Assembly: GCA_965223235.1 (NCBI GenBank)
Contig: CBDCVV010000017.1
Coordinates: forward strand, 1 to 64,000
DNA from: UBA2589 sp965223235
Lineage (GTDB): Bacteria; Gemmatimonadota; Gemmatimonadetes; Longimicrobiales; Gaopeijiaceae
Direction: 5' to 3'
DNA length: 64,000 bases
Shown: one piece after another, positions 22,702 to 32,269 of the stretch
Position numbering within the stretch: the stretch's first letter is position 1
How the letters are laid out: every line of letters starts with the position of its first letter
Position numbers and translations under genes: made by a program
Notes under the pieces: generated by a model
What the model was told of the DNA's origin: nothing
Database searches by the model: none
Seen by the model: the letters and a program-made list of their open reading frames with translations, nothing else

Positions 22702-25694
22702 TGAACGACGCCGCCAGAACGCGGATCGCCACCTCGCTGGGCCTCTTAACCTTGTCACTGGGCGTCGCCATCTCAGTGTCCACGACCGAGATCGCCGCCC
22801 AAGCCGCGATCACGACCGAGGACATGGCCGCCATCTTCCCTCGGGCGATTGGCCCGGCCGTCACGGGAGGCCGAATCCACGATGTCGAGGCACTCCCGGA
22901 CGACCCGTCCACGATCCTGGTAGGAACCGCATCGGGCGGTCTGTGGAAGACCGAGAACCGCGGCCACACGTGGGTCAACGTCTTCGCCGACATGCCGGTG
23001 AGCACCTTCGGAGACATCGCGATCGCCCCCTCGGACCCGTCGGTCGTCTACGCGGGCACCGGCGAGCAGCAGAACCGCCAATCGTCGTCGTACGGAAACG
23101 GCGTCTATAGATCCGATGACGGCGGGGACAGTTGGCGTCACCTCGGACTCGATGAGACCCGGCACACCGGCAAGGTGATCGTCCACCCGACGGACCCGAA
23201 CACCGTCTGGGTCGGCGCTCTAGGCAACTTGTGGGCGGAGTCCGAGGAGCGCGGAGTCTTCAAGAGCTCGAACGGGGGACGGAGTTGGGAGAAGGTCCTG
23301 TACGTGGATTCCTTTACGGGCGTGATCGACATGGCGATCGATCCCTCCGACCCGAACACACTCTACGCGGCGACATATCAGCGGATGCGCCGCGCGTGGG
23401 GCTTCAACGGTGGTGGGGCCGGCTCCGGCATCTGGAAGTCCACCGACGGAGGCGAAACGTGGGCCAGGTCCGAGAGCGGGCTGCCCTCGGGTGACAAGGG
23501 ACGCATCGGGATCGCGCTCGCACCGTCCAACCCGAACGTACTCATGGCCCTCGTCGAGGCCGAGGCACCGAACGGGACGGGTGTCTATCGTTCTGAAGAC
23601 GCCGGACGTTCTTGGGAGAAGGTGAACGACCAGAACATTCGGCCGATGTACTACTCGCATATCTTCATCGATCCGAACGACGACGAACGCGTATACACCC
23701 TCGCAACCCGATCGTATGTGAGCGACGATGGGGGCCGTAGCTTTGAGCAGATCGCTCTCGCACCGACGTACGATGTCGGGGTGCACGCCGACCACCACGG
23801 TCTTTGGATCAACCCGAGAGACCCCGAGCACCTCTATATGGTGGGGGACGCCGGCCTTCACGAGAGCTACGACCGCGGCGTGAACTTCCGGCGCATCAAC
23901 AACTTTCCCATCGCCCAGTTCTACGCGATCGGCGTCGACATGCGTGACCCCTACTGGGTCTATGGCGGGCTCCAGGACAATCACTCTTTCTATGGGCCAT
24001 CGGAGAACCGCCGTTGGGCCGGCATCCTGAACGACGATTGGATGCAGAACGGCTTCGGCGACGGGATGTACTGGCAAGTCGATCCGAGCGATGCGCGCTA
24101 CAGCTACGGATCGTCGAATGGTGGCAGCTACTTCCGCTTCGACACCAAGACCGGGGACATCCACGACATCTCGCCCCGGGCACCGCTGGGTCAGGCATAC
24201 CGCTTCGACTGGACATCTCCGATGATGCTTTCCGAGCACGATCCGAACGTGCTCTACGTCGCTGGGAATCGGTTCTTCACCTCGAAGGATCGGGGTTCGT
24301 CGTGGACCGCCACGGACGACCTCAGTCGCCAGATCGACCGAGACCGGCTGGAGATCATGGGCGTGCGCGGTTCGGACATCGCCATCTCCCGAAACGACGG
24401 CACGAGCTCGTTCGGAGAAGCGGTCACCCTCGACGAGTCACCGGTCGATGCGTCGGTGCTCTGGGTCGGGTTCGACGATGGCAACTTGCAGGTCAGCCGC
24501 GACGCGGGAGCGAGTTGGACCGAGGTCTCGGGGAACGTGCCCGGAATCGCAGACGGTACGTATGTCAGCCGGATCACGGCTTCGTTCGAGGCAGCCGGGA
24601 CCGCATACGCGACCTTCGACGCGCACCGCGACGGAGACTTCCGACCCTTCGTGTACATGACGACGGACTTCGGGCAGAGCTGGGCCCCGATTCACTCGGA
24701 CCTACCTACCCCGGGCGTCGTGAACGTCATCGTCGAACACCCGGACAACGTCGAGACCCTCTTCGTCGGTACGGAGCACCACGTCTTCGCTTCGACGAAT
24801 CGAGGGAGATCGTGGGCGAAGGTGCCGAACCTCCCTACCACGCACTACGACGACATGGTGCTTCATGCCCGAGAGAAGGATCTGGTGCTGGGCACGCACG
24901 GCCAAGGCATCTGGATCTTGGACGACACTCGCGCCATCGCGGAGTTCGAAAGCGCGACGGACCCCGTCACGGTCTTCTCTGCGGGACAAGGAACGATTCA
25001 GGTCTACCGAAAGGACACGTCGTATCGAGGACAAGATCCCTTCGCCGGAACCAACCCACCCGATGGAGTGGAGGTGACCTACCGACTGCGATCCGGAAGC
25101 TTGCGGGCGACGCTACGCGTCGTCGGGGATGATGGGACCACGATTCGCGAGATGGACGTCCCCGGGTCGGCGGGGGTACACCGGGTCAATTGGGATCTCC
25201 GCCACGGCGCCCCCGGGGTGCCCGGCCGGTGGGAGCGGTGGTCGAACCCGGTGCTCGCCCGCAACATCGGGACGAGGGGCCCCTGGGTCTCGCCCGGGTC
25301 TTATGAGGTCATCGTCGAAGCCGATGGGGAGTCAGGGAGCACGACGGTCATCGTCCGGGGGGACCCCGAGATGCCGATCACACAGGCGATGTACGAGAGT
25401 CGCGAGCAATTCATGCTCGAGGCGATCGCCTTGATGTCCGACATCCAAAGCTTTGCACGAGGCAACGGGCTCTCGATGGGAGGAGGCCGGGGCTTCGGGA
25501 GGTCGGCAGCGATGCCCGATACGCCCGGGGCGAAGCTGGGCGCAGCGCGCTCGATGGTGCAGCGCGCCTACCAGGCGCTCAACGGGGGCTCCGTCCGCCC
25601 GGGCACCCTCTACCCGCCGACGCAAACGCAACGGGCGCAGGTGCTGGAAGCACGAAGGCTCTTCGCCGAAGTCCAACAGGAGATCAGCCGCTGA
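22701..25694 (+). CDS. Secreted VPS10/BNR-repeat protein
   Basis: The product is about 997 aa. A signal peptide (SLGLLTLSLGVAISVSTT, ending at AAQA) is followed by many beta-propeller repeats with SxDxGxxW-type Asp boxes, for example KTENRGHTWVNV, RSDDGGDSWRHL, KSSNGGRSWEKV, KSTDGGETWAR and RSEDAGRSWEKV. This is the pattern of VPS10/sortilin-like and sialidase-type propellers abundant in Gemmatimonadota. The C-terminal third has a beta-sandwich region (VEVTYRLRSGSLRATLRVV) and a helical tail. No catalytic residues are identified, so it may bind glycans or proteins outside the cell. It overlaps the upstream exonuclease stop, and the lipoprotein follows by CTGA overlap. Confidence 0.9.
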   Translation: MNDAARTRIATSLGLLTLSLGVAISVSTTEIAAQAAITTEDMAAIFPRAIGPAVTGGRIHDVEALPDDPSTILVGTASGGLWKTENRGHTWVNVFADMPVSTFGDIAIAPSDPSVVYAGTGEQQNRQSSSYGNGVYRSDDGGDSWRHLGLDETRHTGKVIVHPTDPNTVWVGALGNLWAESEERGVFKSSNGGRSWEKVLYVDSFTGVIDMAIDPSDPNTLYAATYQRMRRAWGFNGGGAGSGIWKSTDGGETWARSESGLPSGDKGRIGIALAPSNPNVLMALVEAEAPNGTGVYRSEDAGRSWEKVNDQNIRPMYYSHIFIDPNDDERVYTLATRSYVSDDGGRSFEQIALAPTYDVGVHADHHGLWINPRDPEHLYMVGDAGLHESYDRGVNFRRINNFPIAQFYAIGVDMRDPYWVYGGLQDNHSFYGPSENRRWAGILNDDWMQNGFGDGMYWQVDPSDARYSYGSSNGGSYFRFDTKTGDIHDISPRAPLGQAYRFDWTSPMMLSEHDPNVLYVAGNRFFTSKDRGSSWTATDDLSRQIDRDRLEIMGVRGSDIAISRNDGTSSFGEAVTLDESPVDASVLWVGFDDGNLQVSRDAGASWTEVSGNVPGIADGTYVSRITASFEAAGTAYATFDAHRDGDFRPFVYMTTDFGQSWAPIHSDLPTPGVVNVIVEHPDNVETLFVGTEHHVFASTNRGRSWAKVPNLPTTHYDDMVLHAREKDLVLGTHGQGIWILDDTRAIAEFESATDPVTVFSAGQGTIQVYRKDTSYRGQDPFAGTNPPDGVEVTYRLRSGSLRATLRVVGDDGTTIREMDVPGSAGVHRVNWDLRHGAPGVPGRWERWSNPVLARNIGTRGPWVSPGSYEVIVEADGESGSTTVIVRGDPEMPITQAMYESREQFMLEAIALMSDIQSFARGNGLSMGGGRGFGRSAAMPDTPGAKLGAARSMVQRAYQALNGGSVRPGTLYPPTQTQRAQVLEARRLFAEVQQEISR

Positions 25695-26338
25695 AGTCGA
25701 GGATCGATCCCGTCCTACTGACCACGCTGCTCGCGCTGGTAGGGTGCGGTGAGGAGGCATCTGACGGCGAAGCTCTGTCGACCCCGGTCGAGGAGACGCC
25801 GGTGGGTGTCTACGGCGTGACCGCTCCAGCCGTCGGAGACGTCCCATCGGTCATTCTCTTCACGCCCGCAGATGGGGCTACGGTGCCCTCCAGACTGGGC
25901 GAGCCGATCGTGGATCAGTTCGGACTGACCTTCTCGCCCCGACGCCTCCTGGTCGAGGCCGGGACAACCGTGCGCTTCACCAACAGCGAAGCGGCATTGG
26001 CGCACAACGTCCAGCTGACAGACGCGTCTGGAGAAGTGCTCCTCGATGACGACGCGACCCCCGGGGCCTCACTCGAGGTGACGCTTCCTGACGAGGGGCC
26101 GTACGGCGTGTCGTGCGAGATGCACCCGGGCATGACGGCGTTCGTCTTCGCGACGGAAGCCCCACTCGCTGTGATCGCCGAGCCGGACGGGAGTTGGTCG
26201 ATGCCCACACTTCCGCCGGGCGCCTGGTCGGCTCGGGTGTGGACCGCGGCCTCTGGAATCGGGGAAGCCGTGGAATTCACCTTCGACGGAGTCCCGATTC
26301 AGGTCGCCCTCGGCGACGCGACGGAGAATCCTGACTAA
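25691..26338 (+). CDS. Cupredoxin-like lipoprotein with CTG start
   Basis: The frame opens at CTG 25691, which overlaps the previous TGA stop (CTGA) and has AGGAG 8 nt upstream. This start gives a lipoprotein signal (VLLTTLLALVGCGEEA, lipobox LVGC). A later GTG at 25802 would lose it. The mature part has a plastocyanin-like fold with the copper ligands His (LAHNVQ), Cys, His and Met (VSCEMHPGMTAF). It is a candidate periplasmic electron carrier or copper-binding protein of about 215 aa. The use of a rare CTG start is inferred from the ribosome site, lipobox and overlap. Confidence 0.82.
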   Translation: MKSRIDPVLLTTLLALVGCGEEASDGEALSTPVEETPVGVYGVTAPAVGDVPSVILFTPADGATVPSRLGEPIVDQFGLTFSPRRLLVEAGTTVRFTNSEAALAHNVQLTDASGEVLLDDDATPGASLEVTLPDEGPYGVSCEMHPGMTAFVFATEAPLAVIAEPDGSWSMPTLPPGAWSARVWTAASGIGEAVEFTFDGVPIQVALGDATENPD

Positions 26339-26388
26339 CTTCCTCGCCCCTTCGCCAATCACGTTCATCACGCTTCACGGATTGCCCC

Positions 26389-26769
26389 ATGCTCCTCTCA
26401 GCACACTCCGGCTTCCGATACCTCGTGCTCTTGGCAGCCGTCGCAACACTCGGGTACGCGGCATACGGCCTGGCGACGAAGCGGCCCTACGACAAGAACA
26501 TGCGGATCTTGTCCGCCGCATTCGTCGGGACGCTCGACCTGACGATCCTTCTCGGCTTCGCCAACATCTTCGCGGGAATCTTCTACTCGGCGCTCATCGG
26601 GCACTTCTCGATGATGCTCCTCGCGGCCGCGATCGCCCACATCGTGCACGCGGTGGTGAAGCGTCGGCCCGATGAGGCCAAGAGCTACGCACCCCACCTC
26701 ATCGGAACGGCAATAGCCCTCGGCTGCATTGTCGGAGGCATCATGGCAATCGGAAGATCGGTCCTCTGA
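26389..26769 (+). CDS. Four-helix membrane protein
   Basis: The 126-aa product has about four hydrophobic segments: SGFRYLVLLAAVATLGYAAY, the ILSAAFVGTLDLTILLGFAN stretch, the IGHFSMMLLAAAIAHIVHAV stretch and LIGTAIALGCIVGGIMAIG. Conserved-looking His residues (AHSGFRY, GHFSMM, AHIVHA) suggest a heme or metal role, as in small cytochrome-related proteins. I do not recognise a named family. It lies between the cupredoxin and the patatin gene. Confidence 0.65.
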   Translation: MLLSAHSGFRYLVLLAAVATLGYAAYGLATKRPYDKNMRILSAAFVGTLDLTILLGFANIFAGIFYSALIGHFSMMLLAAAIAHIVHAVVKRRPDEAKSYAPHLIGTAIALGCIVGGIMAIGRSVL

Positions 26770-26780
26770 CCTCGTCGCCG

Positions 26781-27956
26781 TTGGACCCGCTCCGGCCCCT
26801 CTCCACTGCGGAGAAAGGCCCCGGTCCCAGGGATTTGGGTCTCGTGATGGGCGGGGGCGGAGCTCGCGCCGCGTACCAGGTCGGCTTCCTACGGTTTTTA
26901 GCTCGTCGGTTCCCCGAGCTGGAGGTGCCCTACATCACCGGGGTATCCGCAGGAGCACTCAACGCGGCGCTCCTCTCCTCCCATCACGGGACCTTCCTCC
27001 AAGCCGTCGAGGAGCTCTCCCACCTTTGGGCGACGCTGACGGTCGACCACGTCTTTCGCGTCGACTCGAGGTCGTTGGCCTTCACCTCCTTTCGCTGGTT
27101 GAGTCAGCTCGGCTCGGGCGGGATCGGGACGAAGAGGGGGCGAGTGCGTGGCCTTGTGAACACGGCACCCCTCCGTAAGCACCTCACCGAAGCGCTCCAC
27201 GCAGTGGATGGTGAGATCACTGGGATTGGCGCGAACCTCGAGCGCGGACGACTGAAAGCGGTCGCGATCAGCACCACGAGTTACTCGACGGGGGAGTCGG
27301 TGACGTGGTTCCAAGGCGACGGGATCGAAGAGTGGTCGCGCCCGTCTCGCCAGACGGAACGGACCGTCCTGACGGTCGAACACATTATGGCCTCGGCAGC
27401 GCTACCGATCCTCTTCCCTGCGATCGAACTCGAAGATCGCTGGTATGGAGACGGAGGCATTCGGCTTACAGCTCCTCTCTCGCCGGCCCTTCATCTCGGG
27501 GCCCGAAGAGTAATGGCGATCTCGACCCGATACGCCCGCACGGCCGAAGAGCTCCAACAGTCGAGCATCAAAGGGTATCCGCCACCAGCACAAGTTGGTG
27601 GCGTCTTGCTGAATGCGGTCTTCTTGGATCAGCTCGACAACGATGCCCTGAGGCTGGAACGGCTCAACCGACTTCTAGAGACCCTCCCGGAAGAGCACCG
27701 GCACGGCCTCAAGCCGATCAAGCTCCTCGTCCTCAGGCCTTCGCAAGATCTCGGAAAGCTGGCCTCGCACTTCGAGGCAAAGCTCCCGGGTCCGTTCCGC
27801 TTCATGACGCGCGGTCTCGGCACTAAAGAGACCGACAGCCCCGACATGCTCTCGCTCGTCCTCTTCCAACCCGATTATCTGCAGGCCCTAATCGAGATTG
27901 GGCACAAGGACGCGAGCCTCCGAGCCGACGAGATCGAGTCCTTCCTCCGGGACTGA
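26781..27956 (+). CDS. Patatin-like phospholipase
   Basis: The product is about 391 aa. It has the oxyanion loop GLVMGGGGARAAYQVGF, the nucleophile elbow GVSAG with Ser56 and the Asp dyad partner in YGDGGIRLTAPLSP. This is the complete catalytic Ser-Asp dyad of patatin lipases, which hydrolyse acyl groups from lipids. No signal peptide is visible, so it is probably cytosolic or membrane-associated. TTG 26781 is a tentative start. Confidence 0.9.
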   Translation: MDPLRPLSTAEKGPGPRDLGLVMGGGGARAAYQVGFLRFLARRFPELEVPYITGVSAGALNAALLSSHHGTFLQAVEELSHLWATLTVDHVFRVDSRSLAFTSFRWLSQLGSGGIGTKRGRVRGLVNTAPLRKHLTEALHAVDGEITGIGANLERGRLKAVAISTTSYSTGESVTWFQGDGIEEWSRPSRQTERTVLTVEHIMASAALPILFPAIELEDRWYGDGGIRLTAPLSPALHLGARRVMAISTRYARTAEELQQSSIKGYPPPAQVGGVLLNAVFLDQLDNDALRLERLNRLLETLPEEHRHGLKPIKLLVLRPSQDLGKLASHFEAKLPGPFRFMTRGLGTKETDSPDMLSLVLFQPDYLQALIEIGHKDASLRADEIESFLRD

Positions 27957-28047
27957 TACCAGCGCTCGAGACGGACGCCAAGAGCTGCCCTCTTCACGCC
28001 GAGCAGACACTTCGATCGACCCCTGAGTTAGATTTCAGGGAGCCGCG

Positions 28048-30009
28048 TTGACCGGCTCTCGATCGATCCCCGAGCAGGATGTGGGTCCCATGGCGGAAGA
28101 GAAGAAACTCGCTACCGAGTTGGAGTCGCGAGAGGTAGCGGAGGACGCCCGAGAGCAGACGTGGGAGAAGCGAAGCTTCGCCCGGTCGCTCTTCGAAGGC
28201 AGCTTCAACTTGGGCCTCATCCACCCACCGCCGACCCCGGATCCGGCGGAACGGGAGCGCGCTTCGGACTTCCTAGAGAAGCTCGAGGTCTTCGCTCGAG
28301 ACCACATCGATGGGGACGCAAACGACCGGAACGGGCACGTCCCGCAAGAGGTGCTGGACGGGCTCGCGAAGCTCGGTGCATTCGGCATCAAGACACCGCC
28401 GAAGTACGGAGGGCTCGGTCTCTCTCAGGTCTCGTACAACAAGGCGCTGGCCATCATCGCGTCGCGGTGCTCGGCGACCGGCGCCTTCTTGTCCGCCCAT
28501 CAAAGCATCGGGGTCCCCGGCCCCTTGCTGAAGTTCGGCACGGACGAGCAGAAGGACAGCTACCTGCCCCGACTCGCCGCCGGCGCCCTCTCCGCCTTTG
28601 CGCTCACCGAGAAGGACGTTGGCTCCGACCCGGCCAACCTCTCGACCAGCGCAGTCCTTTCCGACGACGGTAGCCACTGGATCCTGAACGGCGAGAAACT
28701 CTGGACGACCAATGGTCCGCGTGCGGAGATCATCATTGTGATGGCGCGGACCCCTGCCCCCGAGGGCTCGAAGCGTAAGCCGATCACGGCGTTCATCGTC
28801 GAGACTGCGTGGGAGGGGGTGGAGCTCGCAGATGAATGTTCCTTTATGGGACTGCGGGCCCTCTCGAACGGAGTGCTGCGGTTCCACGATGTGAAGGTCC
28901 CGCGCGAGAACCTGCTCTGGGGTGAGGGCAAAGGTCTCAAGCTCGCCCTCATCACCCTGAACACGGGTCGCCTCGCACTGCCGGCTTTCTGCGCAGCGTC
29001 GGGGAAAGGCTGCCTGGAGATGCTCCGGGACTGGGCCAACCACCGTGTTCAATGGGGGCTTCCTGTCGGCCGGCACGATGCCGTGGCTCAGATGATCGGC
29101 AAGATCGCGGCAGACACGTTCGCGATGGAGGCTCTCGTCGAGCTCACGGGAAGCATGGCCGACTCGGGGAACTTCGACATCCGTCTCGAGGCGGCGATCG
29201 CGAAGCTCTGGGGCACGGAGACGGGGTGGGACGTAGTGGATCGCGCCCTGCAGGTTCGCGGCGGGCGCGGGTATGAGACGAATGAGTCTCTCCGAGATCG
29301 CGGTGAGACTGCGTATCCGATCGAACGCTGGCTGCGCGACATGCGGATCAACACGATCTTCGAGGGCTCGTCGGAGATCATGCGACTCTTCATTGCTCGG
29401 GAGGCTGTCGACAGACACCTGTCGATCGCCGGTGACCTCGTTGACCCGCGGGCGGGGGCGGGCGCGAAGCTTCAGGCGCTTGTCCGCGCAGGACTGCACT
29501 ACGCCTGGTGGTACCCGACGCGCTTCCTCGGCTGGAGCGCGTGGCCCAAGTACTCCGAATTCGGCCGCCTCGCTCGCCACCTGCGGTACGTAGAGCGGAC
29601 CTCGCGCCGCCTGGCGCGCGCGACATTCCACGCGATGGTTCGCTTCGGACCTGGACTGGAACGACGCCAAGCTGTGCTCGGCAGGGTCGTCGACATCGGG
29701 GCCGAGCTCTTGGTCATGTCCGCCTCGGTTGTGTACGCCCACAACCTCAAGGCCGGGGGCTCCCACGAAGGCGCTGAAGACCTCGCAGACGCCTACTGCA
29801 GGCAAGCACGCCGTCGGATCTCGGTCAGCTTCCGTTCCCTCTTCCGAAACGACGACGTCGCGACCGCGGCCGTGGCGGGAGGGGTGCTGGACGGCCGGTT
29901 CGAGTGGTTGGAGGAGGGCGTGGTCGCCCTCGACGGGTATCGACCGTCTGGGGAGGTCCCCGTGGCGAACAGCGAGGTGCCCTCCCGTGAACCGGCAGTG
30001 ACGGGCTGA
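28048..30009 (+). CDS. Acyl-CoA dehydrogenase
   Basis: The product is about 653 aa with the acyl-CoA dehydrogenase core: N-terminal helices (ARDHIDGDANDRNGHVPQEV), beta domain with FALTEKDVGSDPANLSTSAV, LNGEKLWTTNG and the C-terminal catalytic region (ALQVRGGRGYETNE and INTIFEGSSEIMRLFIAREA, with the likely catalytic Glu in FEG). A C-terminal extension of about 190 aa is shared with very-long-chain type enzymes. It oxidises acyl-CoA to enoyl-CoA with FAD. TTG 28048 has GGGAG 5 nt upstream; ATG 28090 is an alternative start. Confidence 0.93.
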   Translation: MTGSRSIPEQDVGPMAEEKKLATELESREVAEDAREQTWEKRSFARSLFEGSFNLGLIHPPPTPDPAERERASDFLEKLEVFARDHIDGDANDRNGHVPQEVLDGLAKLGAFGIKTPPKYGGLGLSQVSYNKALAIIASRCSATGAFLSAHQSIGVPGPLLKFGTDEQKDSYLPRLAAGALSAFALTEKDVGSDPANLSTSAVLSDDGSHWILNGEKLWTTNGPRAEIIIVMARTPAPEGSKRKPITAFIVETAWEGVELADECSFMGLRALSNGVLRFHDVKVPRENLLWGEGKGLKLALITLNTGRLALPAFCAASGKGCLEMLRDWANHRVQWGLPVGRHDAVAQMIGKIAADTFAMEALVELTGSMADSGNFDIRLEAAIAKLWGTETGWDVVDRALQVRGGRGYETNESLRDRGETAYPIERWLRDMRINTIFEGSSEIMRLFIAREAVDRHLSIAGDLVDPRAGAGAKLQALVRAGLHYAWWYPTRFLGWSAWPKYSEFGRLARHLRYVERTSRRLARATFHAMVRFGPGLERRQAVLGRVVDIGAELLVMSASVVYAHNLKAGGSHEGAEDLADAYCRQARRRISVSFRSLFRNDDVATAAVAGGVLDGRFEWLEEGVVALDGYRPSGEVPVANSEVPSREPAVTG

Positions 30010-30012
30010 CGC

Positions 30013-30912
30013 ATGCTCCATCCGAGGGCCTTCAAAGTCTCTGTAGTATGGACGCTGGGCCTCCTCTTTTTGGGCAGCGTCGTGCACGCGACCGAGTCGA
30101 GTCTCGCATGCCCTGATTGGCCGACATGCTTCGGGACCATGGTTCCTGAGATGACCGGCGGAGTCTTCTGGGAACACCTCCACCGACTCGTGGCCGGAGG
30201 GCTGGTGTTGATGTTCGCTCTGGCTACGTGGCTCGTGCGCAAGGAAGCCCCCGAGGATCGCCGGCTCCATCGCGCGTGCTATCTCGGTTTGGCCCTCCTC
30301 GTGGTGCAGTCGATTTTCGGGGGTCTGACGGTCTTGTACCGGCTCCCGGACATGGTCTCGACAACCCACCTCGGCCTTGCGTTCCTCTTCCTCGCGCTCG
30401 CGACTTGGCTCGCCTCACTCACCTGGGGTGACGCAGCTACTGACGAAGATGAGCGTGGAGACTCACGCGCCACCGCTCGCGTCTACCGGGCGGCCGTCGT
30501 GGCCGCGGTTGCCGTCTTCATCCAGTCGGTCGTGGGGGCGCTCGTCCGCCACACGGATGGTGGGATGTCGTGCCCGGACTTCCCCCTCTGCCTGGGGCAA
30601 GTCGTGCCCCCGTTGGTGAACATCCAGATCACTTCCCACTACCTCCACCGGGTTGTCGCGGTGGTCGTGACCGGGGTGGTGGTGTGGGCCCTGATGGCTG
30701 CGCTCAAACCCGGGGTGCACCCTCGCGCAAAGAACCTCGCCCTCTTGGCGACGGCCCTTCTGGTCGCGCAGGTCTCGTTGGGCATCGCTTCGGTCCTGAC
30801 CGTGCTTTCTATCCCGGCGGTGTCGCTTCACACGCTGGTGGCGGCCATGCTCTTGGCGTCGCTCGTCGCCATAGCCACCCTGACCACTCCTGGCCGAGCA
30901 CGCACCGGGTGA
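30013..30912 (+). CDS. ctaA: Heme A synthase (CtaA/COX15)
   Basis: The product is 299 aa. It contains two pseudo-symmetric four-helix halves with paired His residues in EHLHRLVAGGLV, STTHLGLAF, HYLHRVVAVVV and SLHTLVAAM. The Cys pairs (LACPDWPTCFG and MSCPDFPLCLG) are characteristic of CtaA. The enzyme converts heme O to heme A for cytochrome oxidase. It overlaps the DUF420 gene by GTGA, an operon linked to oxidase assembly. Confidence 0.94.
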   Translation: MLHPRAFKVSVVWTLGLLFLGSVVHATESSLACPDWPTCFGTMVPEMTGGVFWEHLHRLVAGGLVLMFALATWLVRKEAPEDRRLHRACYLGLALLVVQSIFGGLTVLYRLPDMVSTTHLGLAFLFLALATWLASLTWGDAATDEDERGDSRATARVYRAAVVAAVAVFIQSVVGALVRHTDGGMSCPDFPLCLGQVVPPLVNIQITSHYLHRVVAVVVTGVVVWALMAALKPGVHPRAKNLALLATALLVAQVSLGIASVLTVLSIPAVSLHTLVAAMLLASLVAIATLTTPGRARTG

Positions 30913-31346
30913 ACGCAACCGCAGCGGGAGATACGCTCGCGCTCGTGAACGCGGTGCTCAACGCGACGAGCGCCGTGGCCCTGATCACGGGCTTCCTCTT
31001 CATCCGCAAAAAGGCCGTCGACCAACACAAGAAGGCCATGCTCACAGCGGTGGGCGCCTCTGCCCTCTTCCTGGTCTTCTACGTGACTCGTGCCGCCCTT
31101 ACCGGGACGCACGAGTTCGCCGGCGAAGGGATCGCACGAACGGTCTACCTCGTGATCCTCTTCACCCACATGGTCCTTGCCGTGGTCGTGGTGCCGCTGG
31201 TGCTACGACTCCTCTGGCTGGTACGAAGCCAACGCTTCGAAGACCACGCTCGACTCGCCCGCTGGGTCTTTCCAGTCTGGGCGTACGTCTCGGGTACGGG
31301 CCTGATCGTGTACCTACTGCTCTATCAGATCTACGGGTATCGGTGA
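30909..31346 (+). CDS. DUF420 membrane protein
   Basis: The 145-aa product has about four helices: LVNAVLNATSAVALITGFLF, LTAVGASALFLVFYVTRAAL, VYLVILFTHMVLAVVVVPLV, and VWAYVSGTGLIVYLLLYQIY. Conserved His in QHKKAM, THMVLA and DHARLARW match DUF420 proteins, which are encoded near heme A synthase and cytochrome oxidase genes (CtaM-like). The GTG start overlaps the ctaA stop. It probably helps cytochrome oxidase maturation. Confidence 0.85.
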   Translation: MNATAAGDTLALVNAVLNATSAVALITGFLFIRKKAVDQHKKAMLTAVGASALFLVFYVTRAALTGTHEFAGEGIARTVYLVILFTHMVLAVVVVPLVLRLLWLVRSQRFEDHARLARWVFPVWAYVSGTGLIVYLLLYQIYGYR

Positions 31347-32269
31347 CGGCGAAGTCGGCGACGAGCACGAGGTCCCGGCCAACACGGGGCTACGTCGAAG
31401 CTGTCGGCGCCGCATCTCTCTGGGGCTCCTCCGGAATCTTCGCCGTGGCCCTCTTTCGCCTCGGCGTCCCGCCCGAAAGTCTCGCACTCCTCCGGCCCCT
31501 GGTCGGGATACTCCTTCTCGTAGCCGGAATTCTGCTCCTAAGGAGCGAGAGACTGACGGTCGATCGCCGGGGTCTCTTACTTCTCGGCGGTGTCGGCGGC
31601 TTCGCGATCGGAGTCTTCCAGATCGCGTACCAGATCTCGACGGACGCAGTCGGGGTCCCTTCCACGGTCGCCATGCTCTACCTGGCTCCGGCAGTGGTTG
31701 CCGCGGCGTCGGGTCCGCTCCTCGGAGAGTGGCCCGATCGGAGGCGAATCGGCCTCCTGGTCGTGACTCTCTGTGGAGTCTGGCTCACGATCTTGGGAGC
31801 GGAGGATGTCACTCCGCAGTTCGGGAGCACAGGGCTGATGTGGGGAGTTCTCGCGGGCGTGAGCTACGGAGCGTACACCCTCTTCGGTCGCTTTGCGGCG
31901 CCACGATACGGATCGATGCCTACAGTGCTCTACAGCACCGCCGGATCCGTCGCCTTCCTCGCACTCGTCGTACCGATCGGATTCGGTCCCGTGGTGTGGC
32001 CGAGCGGACCCACGGCATGGACGATCCTGATTCTCTTCGCCCTGCTCACGATTGCCGTCGCACACTTCCTATTTTTCGACGCACTCGTTCACATCGACGC
32101 GAGCAGGGCCTCGATCGCTACCGCTGTCGAGCCGGTGGTAGCGGGCCTCTTGGCGACTCTACTCCTGGGCCAGGGGCTGACCTGGCTCGGGTGGGTGGGG
32201 GTCACCCTGGTCGTAGCCGGGGTGGTTGGAGTGGGCCGGTCGGGTACGGTCAGCTCGTTGGAAAGCTGA
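31343..32269 (+). CDS. EamA/DMT-family transporter
   Basis: The product is 308 aa with ten hydrophobic segments in two EamA repeats (first: YVEAVGAASLWGSSGIFAVA; second: GLMWGVLAGVSYGAYTLFGR). It is a drug/metabolite transporter of the inner membrane, likely an exporter of small metabolites. GTG 31343 overlaps the DUF420 stop by 4 bp. The substrate cannot be inferred. Confidence 0.9.
   Translation: MTAKSATSTRSRPTRGYVEAVGAASLWGSSGIFAVALFRLGVPPESLALLRPLVGILLLVAGILLLRSERLTVDRRGLLLLGGVGGFAIGVFQIAYQISTDAVGVPSTVAMLYLAPAVVAAASGPLLGEWPDRRRIGLLVVTLCGVWLTILGAEDVTPQFGSTGLMWGVLAGVSYGAYTLFGRFAAPRYGSMPTVLYSTAGSVAFLALVVPIGFGPVVWPSGPTAWTILILFALLTIAVAHFLFFDALVHIDASRASIATAVEPVVAGLLATLLLGQGLTWLGWVGVTLVVAGVVGVGRSGTVSSLES

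Noticed and set aside
23220..24239. 339-codon minus-strand ORF
   Set aside because: It is antisense to the BNR protein with no domain of its own.
28273..30369. 698-codon minus-strand ORF
   Set aside because: It is the antisense shadow of the acyl-CoA dehydrogenase and ctaA genes. Long open antisense frames are expected at this GC content.
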